DNA from: Deltaproteobacteria bacterium | Lineage (GTDB): Bacteria; Desulfobacterota; Binatia; UBA9968 | Length of the DNA stretch: 37,894 nt | Direction: 5' to 3' | Assembly: GCA_009379725.1 (NCBI GenBank) | Contig: WHTF01000016.1 | Span: 12,539 to 50,432, forward strand | Shown: positions 31,042 through 37,894 of the stretch, in pieces | Position numbering within the stretch: position 1 is the stretch's first letter | How the letters are laid out: the number at the start of each line of letters is the position of its first letter | Notes under the pieces: generated by a model | What the model was told of the DNA's origin: nothing | Database searches by the model: none | The model's input: the letters and a program-made list of their open reading frames with translations, nothing else | Position numbers and translations under genes: made by a program

Positions 31042-32031
31042 ATGACCGGTGAAGAGACTCGTGACGAGAGGCTCGTCATTCTAATGCCCGTCTATAACGA
31101 TTGGAAGGCGCTTGATCTTATTTTGCCCATGTTGGATCGGGAGCTGACTGCCAACGGGCTCAGAGCGGATATTTTGATCGTCGATGACGCGTCAACCCAA
31201 TCTAGTCCTTTAATCTCGTGGCAAGTCTCGTTTCATGCGATCGAAGCGGTTGATATCCTTTCGGTACGCCGTAACGTCGGTCACCAACGGGCTATCGCCG
31301 TCGGATTGTCGTATTTAGAGGCGAACCAAATCTGCCTTCCTGTGGTCGTCATGGACTGTGATGGTGAAGATGATCCGCGCGATGTACCTCGCCTGGTTCA
31401 GGAGTGTAGAGCGCATCGGGGCCAAAAGATTATCTTCGCGGCGCGGACTCGGCGCTCGGAAAGTATGTCTTTTAAAGTCTTCTACCACCTGTATCGCCTC
31501 GTTCACTTCATTTTAACGGGCGTGCCGGTTAGGGTCGGTAATTTTAGCATCGTACCGATGGCTGCTCTCAACCGTCTTGTGGCGGTTTCAGAATTGTGGA
31601 ACCACTACGCTGCAGCAGTACATAAGGCAAGGCTACCGCTGGCGCTCATTCCGGCGCAGCGTGGTTGCCGGCTTGAGGGTTCATCGCGCATGAATCTGGT
31701 TGCTCTCGTGGTACACGGATTGAGTGCCATGGCTGTTTTTGGCGATCGCATCGGAGTACGCCTCCTGATCGTTGTTTCCGTGGCCATGGGATTAGCCAGT
31801 GGAGCGTTAGTCACTGTCATAGGAATTCGATTGTTAACGACTCTCGCCGTACCCGGTTGGGCCACCTACGTCACCGGGATACTACTATTGATGTTGATTC
31901 AGATGCTGATAGTGGTGCTCGTCTTTGCCTTCGTCATACTGGCGGGGCGCGACACATTCAGCATCATTCCAAGTCGGGATTTTGTTCACATAACAGGTGG
32001 AATACGGCGGATGTATGGCCACAGCCGGTGA
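31042..32031 (+). CDS. Family 2 glycosyltransferase with C-terminal membrane anchor
   Basis: The 329-residue protein starts with a GT-A domain: ILMPVYNDWKALDLIL, DILIVDDAS, RRNVGHQRAIAVGLSYL and VVMDCDGEDDP in place of the DxD motif. The C-terminus has two transmembrane helices (about residues 230-290: LLIVVSVAMGLASGALVTVIG and ILLLMLIQMLIVVLVFAFVIL). This is the layout of dolichol/undecaprenyl-phosphate sugar transferases (DPM1/ArnC/GtrB-like). It probably loads a sugar on a polyprenyl phosphate at the inner membrane. It leads a three-gene overlapping cluster with a methyltransferase and a GT39-like transferase, which could use the lipid-linked sugar. Confidence 0.82.
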   Translation: MTGEETRDERLVILMPVYNDWKALDLILPMLDRELTANGLRADILIVDDASTQSSPLISWQVSFHAIEAVDILSVRRNVGHQRAIAVGLSYLEANQICLPVVVMDCDGEDDPRDVPRLVQECRAHRGQKIIFAARTRRSESMSFKVFYHLYRLVHFILTGVPVRVGNFSIVPMAALNRLVAVSELWNHYAAAVHKARLPLALIPAQRGCRLEGSSRMNLVALVVHGLSAMAVFGDRIGVRLLIVVSVAMGLASGALVTVIGIRLLTTLAVPGWATYVTGILLLMLIQMLIVVLVFAFVILAGRDTFSIIPSRDFVHITGGIRRMYGHSR

Positions 32032-32740
32032 AAGTTCCTATATCGGCGGGGAGCTCGATCTTTTTTTTCTGGCCACGAATTGGAAGCGTTATATAAGGGC
32101 TGAGGTCGGAACCTATCTGATGGGCGATGTGTTGGAGGTCGGCGCTGGCATCGGTGGTACAACAACGGCGTTGCACGACGGTAGTGCGCGGCGTTGGGTG
32201 TGCCTGGAGCCAGACGCCGGCAACGCTCAACAACTAGCAACTCTGGTCGCAGAAAGATGGGGGCGCAACAAAACCCATGTGATCGCGGGCACGTTGAGCG
32301 CTTTTGTCGAACGCACCTCTTTCGACTGTGTCTTGTACATCGACGTGCTCGAACATATTCAAGACGATCGTCTACAGATCGAAACAGCGGCTCGGCTCGT
32401 ACGGAGCGGTGGGCACATCGTGGTATTGTCTCCGGCCCATCAGTGGCTGTTCAGCGAATTCGACAAGAGCATCGGCCATCTGCGCCGTTACAACAAACAT
32501 CACTTGCGCTCGCTGATGCCTTCGGGGTGGATAGAGAAAAAAATGACGTACCTTGATTCTGTGGGAATGCTCCTGTCGGCAGCAAACGTAGTAGCGCTTC
32601 GACAAGCCATGCCATCGCGCTTCCAAATCTTCATATGGGATTGGTTCTGCGTGCCGCTCTCACGGATTATGGACCAGGTATTAATGAAAAAATTTGGCAA
32701 GTCCGTTTTAGCAGTGTGGCACAAGACGGAGTCACTCTGA
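32015..32740 (+). CDS. Class I SAM-dependent methyltransferase
   Basis: The 241-residue protein shows the methyltransferase core: motif I VLEVGAGIGGTTTAL, an acidic CLEPDAG, motif II DCVLYIDVLEHI and SGGHIVVLSPAH, followed by HLRRYNKHHLRSL, common in small-molecule and glycan methyltransferases near glycosyltransferases. I chose the ATG at 32015, which has GGCGGA just upstream; a GTG at 31997 is the alternative. It overlaps the GT2 stop by 17 bases. The target is not known. Confidence 0.75.
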   Translation: MATAGESSYIGGELDLFFLATNWKRYIRAEVGTYLMGDVLEVGAGIGGTTTALHDGSARRWVCLEPDAGNAQQLATLVAERWGRNKTHVIAGTLSAFVERTSFDCVLYIDVLEHIQDDRLQIETAARLVRSGGHIVVLSPAHQWLFSEFDKSIGHLRRYNKHHLRSLMPSGWIEKKMTYLDSVGMLLSAANVVALRQAMPSRFQIFIWDWFCVPLSRIMDQVLMKKFGKSVLAVWHKTESL

Positions 32741-32799
32741 CTTACCACCGCAGCCCTGATGATTTGACTGCACGGCAATGTACCGGTAGAGCGATTTGG

Positions 32800-34407
32800 A
32801 TGCCTCTTTTAGTGCGTTGGACGATTCCTGCCGGCTTTTTCCTCGGCGCCTTGCTCCTAATTGGAGTGACCTTGAAAGATTACGGCATTGCTTGGGATGA
32901 ACCGTCCTATTTCCATGCTGCCGACCTCCACATAGCCTGGATTGCCGAGCTAGGAACAAACATTAATCAGGGAACTATTCAACAAAGTCTCACCGATCAA
33001 AACATCAAGGCCGCTTGGCACTGGGACCCGTACCATGTCCCCCATCCCCCTTTTTCTCGAATCGTTTCCGGAATCACCCGGTCGGTATTTTCTGTGTGGC
33101 TAGATAAGGTTTCAGGATATCGGCTTGCTCCGGCGCTTTTCTTCGCCCTTTTGGTGACGGTGATGTTTCTTTGGATGAAGGAACTTTTTGGCCGCGCAAC
33201 AGGTCTATTTTCGGCGCTCGCCTTGATCGTCATGCCCAATATCTTCGGCTTTGCTCACATTGCAGTTACCGACTTGCCGCTAGCGTCGCTGTGGTTTCTA
33301 ACCGCCTATTGCTTCTGGAAAGGTCTGGAAGATTGGAAATGGAGCGCGGTTTGCGGCGTAATCTGGGGGTTGGCGCTGGCGACAAAATTTCCCGCGCTTC
33401 TCATTCCCATTCCGCTAATCGTATGGGGTCATGTCTTTCATCGGAAAAGTTACGCGAATAACATTTTTGCGATGCTTTTTCTGGGACCCTTGATCATGAT
33501 CGCGACTCAACCCTACTTGTGGCATCAATCTGGGCTTCGAATTTTGGAGTTTCTGTACGAGGGACTGAGCCGTGGATATCGGGCGGATACAAATTTCGCC
33601 ATCTACTTCTTTGGCCAACTCTATTCTACGCATCAGCTCCCTTGGCATTACCCCTTCTTTTTAGTAGGCGTAACGACCCCAGAGCCGATTTTATTGCTGG
33701 CGATCATTGGAATACTATCGATTACTTGGCTTCGAGAACGCATGTCACTCATAATGTTCTTTACGCTTAACGCCGTTTTCGTCCTGGTACTGGGGCTCTT
33801 ACCAGGAGCAGTACTGCACGATGGCGTAAGGCAGATGCTACCTGCTTTGCCCTTTCTCGCGGCGCTGGCCGGAGGAGGCTTTTACTTCTCGCTTCTCTCT
33901 TTGATAAATCTAGGCACACAGCTGAACCCATTGAAAAAAATCAGCCACTATACTTTCAAAGTGACCGCCACTCTGGCCGTTTTGTTTCTGTTTACTCCTG
34001 CTTTAGATACTTTCCTTTGCCACCCTTACCAGCTGAGCTACTATAACCGCCTGGTCGGCGGCATCCGCGGGGCCTATGCTCGCGGGTTCGACATCACCTA
34101 CTTTATGGAAGCCTTTACCCCTGACTTACTCCGAACTCTAAATGACAGGTTGCCTCAAAATGCGGTGATTAACGCCTCCTTCGCCAATTTCATGTTTCAT
34201 TATTACAAGAAAGAAGGACAACTACGTAGCGACATAGAGATATCTGACAACCAATCTTTCGATTACTACATCTTGCTAAACCGTCGCAGTGCTCTATCGA
34301 TTAAAGAACGGTCTTTGATAACCGGCCCTTTCGACACGTACCTCGCTCTACGTTTAGCTGGTGTCCCATTGGTGGCTATCTTTGAATTCAAAAAGCCCAG
34401 ATCGTAA
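32800..34407 (+). CDS. Membrane glycosyltransferase of the GT39/ArnT (PMT-like) type
   Basis: The roughly 535-residue protein has about ten transmembrane helices. Near the N-terminus, DYGIAWDEPSYFHAADL carries the acidic pair (Asp-Glu) after helix 1 that is typical of GT-C enzymes. HPPFSRIVSG matches the second conserved loop, and HDGVRQMLPALPFLAAL is a later typical loop. GT-C enzymes take sugar from polyprenyl phosphate on the periplasmic side. I chose the ATG at 32800 because it starts right before helix 1; the frame is open further upstream inside the methyltransferase gene. The partner is likely the GT2 gene product. Confidence 0.75.
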   Translation: MPLLVRWTIPAGFFLGALLLIGVTLKDYGIAWDEPSYFHAADLHIAWIAELGTNINQGTIQQSLTDQNIKAAWHWDPYHVPHPPFSRIVSGITRSVFSVWLDKVSGYRLAPALFFALLVTVMFLWMKELFGRATGLFSALALIVMPNIFGFAHIAVTDLPLASLWFLTAYCFWKGLEDWKWSAVCGVIWGLALATKFPALLIPIPLIVWGHVFHRKSYANNIFAMLFLGPLIMIATQPYLWHQSGLRILEFLYEGLSRGYRADTNFAIYFFGQLYSTHQLPWHYPFFLVGVTTPEPILLLAIIGILSITWLRERMSLIMFFTLNAVFVLVLGLLPGAVLHDGVRQMLPALPFLAALAGGGFYFSLLSLINLGTQLNPLKKISHYTFKVTATLAVLFLFTPALDTFLCHPYQLSYYNRLVGGIRGAYARGFDITYFMEAFTPDLLRTLNDRLPQNAVINASFANFMFHYYKKEGQLRSDIEISDNQSFDYYILLNRRSALSIKERSLITGPFDTYLALRLAGVPLVAIFEFKKPRS

Positions 34408-34451
34408 TCGTTACGTTCTCGTTTTACTCAGAGACCGGAGGAGCTTGTGGC

Positions 34452-34760
34452 TTAATCCAAATCGATATCTTTGAGCGGTTTGGTAATCGGCTCTTCTTTA
34501 GCTTTCTTGAACAGCTTTTGGAATTTCGCCTCGAGTACCTTGGACCTGTTTTTTTCCGCCTCGGCAATCTGCTGATACTTTTCATCGCGCTTGGTCGCTT
34601 CCGCTTTGACAAACTGTACGGCATCCTTCAGGTGGTCGACGATCTGAGGTTTGGGCGGCATCTTATGATCGAGAACGGCAGATAGACCAGGATCGATCGT
34701 TAACATTGCGCTGCAGCAAGGGCAGGTGACTTGGATGGTTTTAGATACTTCATCAGGCAT
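34452..34760 (-). CDS. Small conserved-type protein with a CPCC motif
   Basis: This 102-residue protein starts with IQVTCPCCSAMLTIDP, a half zinc-ribbon with only one Cys pair, so metal binding would need a dimer. Then comes a charged helical tail (FVKAEATKRDEKYQQIAEAEKNR) that may be coiled-coil. I do not know its function. AAGGAG lies eight bases before the ATG. Confidence 0.65.
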   Translation of the reverse strand: MPDEVSKTIQVTCPCCSAMLTIDPGLSAVLDHKMPPKPQIVDHLKDAVQFVKAEATKRDEKYQQIAEAEKNRSKVLEAKFQKLFKKAKEEPITKPLKDIDLD

Positions 34761-34855
34761 TATAGACTCCTTTAAGCCGACGACTTCATGTGTTCAATAA
34801 GTTCAGATTACTCGAACCGTTCAATGGACGATTCGCTCGCGGTTATCGGCTCCAT

Positions 34856-35224
34856 TCATCCTCGTAATTCGATCTGTTCTCCGTCCGGCCCGGCAAAGAC
34901 GACGCGGCGCCAGCCTTGTTCTCTCGGCTCCCGCGCGGCCGTATCATGTGGCGGCCGGACGAGTCGCACGCCCTGTTTTTGCAGCGTGTCGACCGTTTCG
35001 TTGAAATCGTCCGTTTCCAAACAGAAATGAAAGCCTGTCATGGTACCGTCTGATTTATGAGTCAGCTCCAATACCGTGTCCGCCAATTTGAGATAAGCGA
35101 TCTGCATTCCGCCCGATGCGGCATGTTGAAAATAGTGCTGGAAGCCGAAGTGCTTCTCGTAAAATTCGACGGAACGGCGGAGATCGCTGACATGGATGGC
35201 CACATGATCAATGCGCTTGAACAT
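34856..35224 (-). CDS. VOC/glyoxalase-family protein
   Basis: This 122-residue protein of the vicinal oxygen chelate fold shows two beta-alpha-beta-beta-beta units: RIDHVAIHVSDLRRSVEFYEKHFGF, with a metal-ligand His, and GFHFCLETDDFNETVDTLQKQGVRL, ending FAGPDGEQIEL with the last Glu. The ligands fit the lactoylglutathione lyase or methylmalonyl-CoA epimerase type, but the substrate is open. I chose the ATG at 35224 because it has AAGGAG upstream and matches the usual family N-terminus; the frame is open 36 codons further. Confidence 0.82.
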   Translation of the reverse strand: MFKRIDHVAIHVSDLRRSVEFYEKHFGFQHYFQHAASGGMQIAYLKLADTVLELTHKSDGTMTGFHFCLETDDFNETVDTLQKQGVRLVRPPHDTAAREPREQGWRRVVFAGPDGEQIELRG

Positions 35225-35526
35225 AATGTGCTCCTTGCCCAAAGGATAGGCTCCGAAGCCGCGTTTTTGCAAGTCTTCGACGGCAATGTGAAAAAGCCGG
35301 AGCGAGGGAGTAAAATAGCGGTAGCAAGACAAGTTTCTTTATTTACCGCTCTTCTTAAGGATTAATATGCTGCCCAAAACGTCTCAGACGCACACGATGC
35401 TTAAGATGAATTATGGGGGAGGAATGACCACAAATCTCCAGTTCGGAAGTCATATTCATCTTTCCGTTTTCACCTGTCATCTTCTAAGCGCGAGTCTTTT
35501 TCAGCAGCCCTGAGATAACTGTTTCG

Positions 35527-36213
35527 ATGCCCATCTTTCGACTTGTGGACGAGCCGGTTTTCCCGCCACCGGACTATGCCGATCCAAGCGGATTGCTTGC
35601 GGTCGGCGGCGATCTCTCCAGCGAGCGGCTGCTGGAGGCTTACCGGCTGGGAATTTTCCCCTGGTATTCGGAAGACCAGCCGATTCTTTGGTGGTCACCG
35701 GACCCGCGCTTTGTCCTCGAAATGGGAGAATTTCATATTTCCAGGAGCTTACGAAAAACTCTCAAGAGAGGCATTTTTCAGGTCACCGTGGATCGTGTCT
35801 TTGAAGACGTAATCACAGCCTGCGCTGCCGTGGCGCGCGACGGCCAGAACGGCACTTGGATCACGCCGGAGATGCAGGAAGCCTATATCAATTTGCACGG
35901 CCTGGGATATGCCCATTCTGTGGAGACCTGGTTTGAAGGCAAATTAGTCGGCGGCATCTACGGAGTGTCGCTCGGCAAAGCGTTTTTCGGCGAATCGATG
36001 TTCCACCGTAAGACCGATGCGTCAAAGGTTGCCCTGGCGGCGCTCGTGGAGAAATTAAAAAGCTGGGGTTTTCACTTTGTCGATGCTCAAATGGCTACTG
36101 AACATATGATGACTCTGGGCGCCAAAGAAGTCTCCAGACGTATTTTCCTAAAGCAACTTCACTCAGCCTTGGCCCATTCGACCAAACGCGGCAAGTGGCG
36201 TTTTAAAGATTAG
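35527..36213 (+). CDS. aat: Leucyl/phenylalanyl-tRNA-protein transferase
   Basis: Aat adds Leu or Phe from tRNA to proteins with N-terminal Lys or Arg, marking them for ClpS/ClpAP breakdown. The 228-residue protein carries the signature parts: FPPPDYADPSGLLAVGGDLS, LLEAYRLGIFPWYSEDQPILWWSPDPRFVL, GTWITPEMQEAY, HSVETWFEGKLVGGIYGVSLGKAFFGESMFHRKTDASKVAL and VDAQMATEHMMTLGAKEVSR. The length is usual. ATG at 35527 begins right at the family start. No clp gene is near. Confidence 0.95.
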   Translation: MPIFRLVDEPVFPPPDYADPSGLLAVGGDLSSERLLEAYRLGIFPWYSEDQPILWWSPDPRFVLEMGEFHISRSLRKTLKRGIFQVTVDRVFEDVITACAAVARDGQNGTWITPEMQEAYINLHGLGYAHSVETWFEGKLVGGIYGVSLGKAFFGESMFHRKTDASKVALAALVEKLKSWGFHFVDAQMATEHMMTLGAKEVSRRIFLKQLHSALAHSTKRGKWRFKD

Positions 36214-36249
36214 CATGTTCGCTCGAATACCATTTTCTATACTCCGGAA

Positions 36250-36780
36250 CTAATGGGATTCTTCGACTCTGCCAAGAACCGTCATAAAAGACTTCTCGGA
36301 AGGAAACTCAAGAATCAAAAGAATCAAGGCTAGAGCAGATAATAAGTAGTGATCGAGCAGAAAGCCACCCACCAGCGCCAGCACGAGACCGTACACCGCG
36401 ATCGCTTCAATAATCGCGAATAGCACGATCTTTCGCGTGATATAAATGGAAACCACCGCGGCGGCGCGTTCTTCGACTCTGCCTTTATGTCCCTCCAAAG
36501 CGCGCAGAAGTTTGCTCGTCTTTGCGTCCCTCGATATCGCTTCCAACGTGAGGTAGTTTCTCTTCCAATAATAATAGTAACCCAGGTCGATCAACGTGAG
36601 TATCCAAAACATAGCCCTGGCGATTGCCGCGTAAGAGAAACTGCGCGCGAAGTCTGGATTGCTCAAAATATGGCGGGCGATGACCAGATAGATGGCGATT
36701 GAGATCGTAAAGCAACTCCACAAAATCACAGCCGCGCCGCGCTGGTCCGTTAAGAGCGTTCTGAACTCGGGACGAATCAT
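36250..36780 (-). CDS. Four-helix membrane protein of unknown function
   Basis: The 176-residue protein has about four transmembrane helices: AAVILWSCFTISIAIYLVI, AMFWILTLIDLGYYYYW, IVLFAIIEAIAVYGLVLALVGGF and LLSALALILLILEF. Between helices 2 and 3 lies a charged cytoplasmic loop of about 45 residues. I do not recognise a family or motif. It converges with aat, with 36 bases between, and points away from the deacylase gene. Confidence 0.65.
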   Translation of the reverse strand: MIRPEFRTLLTDQRGAAVILWSCFTISIAIYLVIARHILSNPDFARSFSYAAIARAMFWILTLIDLGYYYYWKRNYLTLEAISRDAKTSKLLRALEGHKGRVEERAAAVVSIYITRKIVLFAIIEAIAVYGLVLALVGGFLLDHYLLSALALILLILEFPSEKSFMTVLGRVEESH

Positions 36781-36925
36781 TCTTAGTGTTATCCTCCAGG
36801 GTTTTTAGCATAATCGTTATTGTTCTGTCTTGTGCTGGCCTCGGCACCTCGAGCGGATCGCGCAATCTTGTCGGATGGAGTCCACGGTGGTATAGCGGCA
36901 TTAATGATTTTTTACAGGAGGCGAA

Positions 36926-37894
36926 ATGGCTGAATTCGATATCGTGGTTCACGGCGGTCGGTTGATCGATGGCACTGGAAACCCATGGTTCTACGGGAAC
37001 GTTGCAATCAAAGACGGTAAGATCGCCGGCATCGGCAAGATCAATCCCGAGTCGGGCCAGCGCGCTATTTCGGCCAAGGGCTCTGTGGTTACTCCGGGAT
37101 ATATCGACATGCACACCCATAGCGACCAGCCCCTCGTTGCCGACGGCAACGCCGAGAGTAAAGTGCGCCAGGGGGTGACCCTCGACATTATCGGCGAGAG
37201 CCAGACGGTGGCGCCGCTCGAAGGCGCGATTTTGGAAGAGTACCGCCTGGAACATCGCAAGCGCAACGGTATCGAGACCGACTGGACGACGTTCAGCGGC
37301 TATTTCAACACCGTCATGAGAGGCGGTACTTCGATCAATGTGGCATCCGGCGTATCGCCGCAGCAAGTAAAGCGTGTCGTATGCGGCTTTGAGGAGCGGC
37401 CCGCCAGTGCGGCTGAGCAGGAGAAGATGAACCGGCTGGTGGCGCAGGCCATGGAGGAAGGCGCGCTGGGTCTTACCGCCGCCTGGCACGCCAAGGGACC
37501 GGAGAGCCCGGAGGAAGTTGTCGAGATGGCGCGGGTCGTCAGACGCTATGGTGGCTACTACGGCGTGCACGTCGGCAGCGAAGGCTTCGACATGCTGGAA
37601 GAGCTGGCGAAGACGCTGCGCATCGCCCGCGAATCCGGCATTCCGGTCCATGTCTATCATTTGAAGATGCGGGCTAAAGCCAACTGGGGGCGCATCTGCC
37701 AGGTGATCGAGCAGCTCGAAGAGGCGCGCCGCGAAGGCCTCGACATCACCGCCAATCAGTATCCCTACACCGCCATGCAGCATCCATGGCGACGCTTGTT
37801 CCCGCGCTGGGTGCAGGACGCGCCGGTCAACGAGACGATCTCGCAATTCAAAAGCCCGGACTTCCGCGCGCGCGTGATCAAAGATAAAGAGTTC
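36926..37894 (+). CDS. N-acyl-D-amino-acid deacylase/D-aminoacylase-like amidohydrolase, 3' end beyond the window
   Basis: 323 codons are present and run off the right edge without a stop. The start is ATG with CAGGAGG upstream. The protein opens with a small beta-domain (DIVVHGGRLIDGTG...VTPGYID), then the metal motif MHTHSD, QGVTLDIIGES, HVGSEGFDMLEEL, the His in PVHVYHLKMRAK and ITANQYPYTA. These fit the D-aminoacylase/dihydroorotase-like group, which cleaves N-acyl amino acids or related amides. The codons are markedly G+C-rich at the third position compared with most of the window. The minus strand has a long open frame over the same bases, which is a by-product of that bias. Confidence 0.85.
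   Translation, partial: MAEFDIVVHGGRLIDGTGNPWFYGNVAIKDGKIAGIGKINPESGQRAISAKGSVVTPGYIDMHTHSDQPLVADGNAESKVRQGVTLDIIGESQTVAPLEGAILEEYRLEHRKRNGIETDWTTFSGYFNTVMRGGTSINVASGVSPQQVKRVVCGFEERPASAAEQEKMNRLVAQAMEEGALGLTAAWHAKGPESPEEVVEMARVVRRYGGYYGVHVGSEGFDMLEELAKTLRIARESGIPVHVYHLKMRAKANWGRICQVIEQLEEARREGLDITANQYPYTAMQHPWRRLFPRWVQDAPVNETISQFKSPDFRARVIKDKEF

Noticed and set aside
36485-37846. A 453-codon open frame on the minus strand
   Set aside because: It lies opposite the deacylase-like gene and runs in part into the membrane protein gene. Its His/Arg/Asp-rich product has no fold features, so it reflects the codon bias of the real gene.

Overview
The window is chromosomal DNA from an unnamed Gram-negative bacterium. 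This is suggested by an Aat L/F-transferase, a SPOR-domain D,D-carboxypeptidase, a lipoprotein signal and a Phc-like regulatory set. Gene content (FAH-family hydrolase, DHDPS-family aldolase, amidohydrolases, CCG-domain Fe-S protein, HolA with a long insertion) resembles environmental Deltaproteobacteria-like lineages (Desulfobacterota, Binatota, Tectomicrobia or similar). This placement is an inference and I cannot fix the taxon. Most of the sequence is of moderate GC; the last kilobase, with the truncated amidohydrolase, looks richer in G+C. There is no phage, IS element or CRISPR.

Layout. 1-1.35 kb: a decayed synthase tail and a lipoprotein alpha/beta hydrolase. 1.4-6.9 kb (minus): glucan phosphorylase, NUDT19-like Nudix hydrolase and PolA without proofreading residues. 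7.0-13.6 kb (minus): a tightly packed operon behind a MarR regulator, coding in order for a CCG Fe-S oxidoreductase, a nucleoside phosphorylase, an MtnA-like isomerase with an internal duplication, a class II aldolase fused to an SCP2-like lipid-binding domain, and an acyl-CoA ligase. A metallo-beta-lactamase-fold hydrolase diverges from the MarR gene across a region with two related AT-rich palindromes. Phosphorylase, MtnA and class II aldolase are the core of known MTA/5'-deoxyadenosine salvage (the DHAP shunt). The SCP2 fusion, ligase and Fe-S protein suggest a variant with a hydrophobic or acyl product.

14.4-18.8 kb (minus): DacA-type carboxypeptidase, then holA translationally coupled to a secreted PLD nuclease and a membrane-anchored OB-fold protein. 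18.9-20.2 kb: a promoter, a truncated amidohydrolase and an FAH-family hydrolase. 20.4-22.6 kb: TPP riboswitch, terminator, thiS-thiG-thiE, a small membrane protein and tRNA-Thr(CGU) starting right after its stop codon. 23.0-28.4 kb: a three-gene set like the Ralstonia phcBSRQ quorum-sensing operon, with the PhcS-like and PhcR-like parts fused in one 896-residue protein.

28.5-37.9 kb: DHDPS-family aldolase with terminator, a small helical protein, an SH3b secreted protein, a glycosyltransferase/methyltransferase/GT39 cluster, a small Cys-containing protein, a VOC protein, Aat, a four-TM membrane protein and a truncated N-acyl-D-amino-acid deacylase-like gene.

The two best candidates for undescribed biology are the MarR-controlled nucleoside-sugar salvage operon with its lipid-binding aldolase, and the fused Phc-like signalling system.
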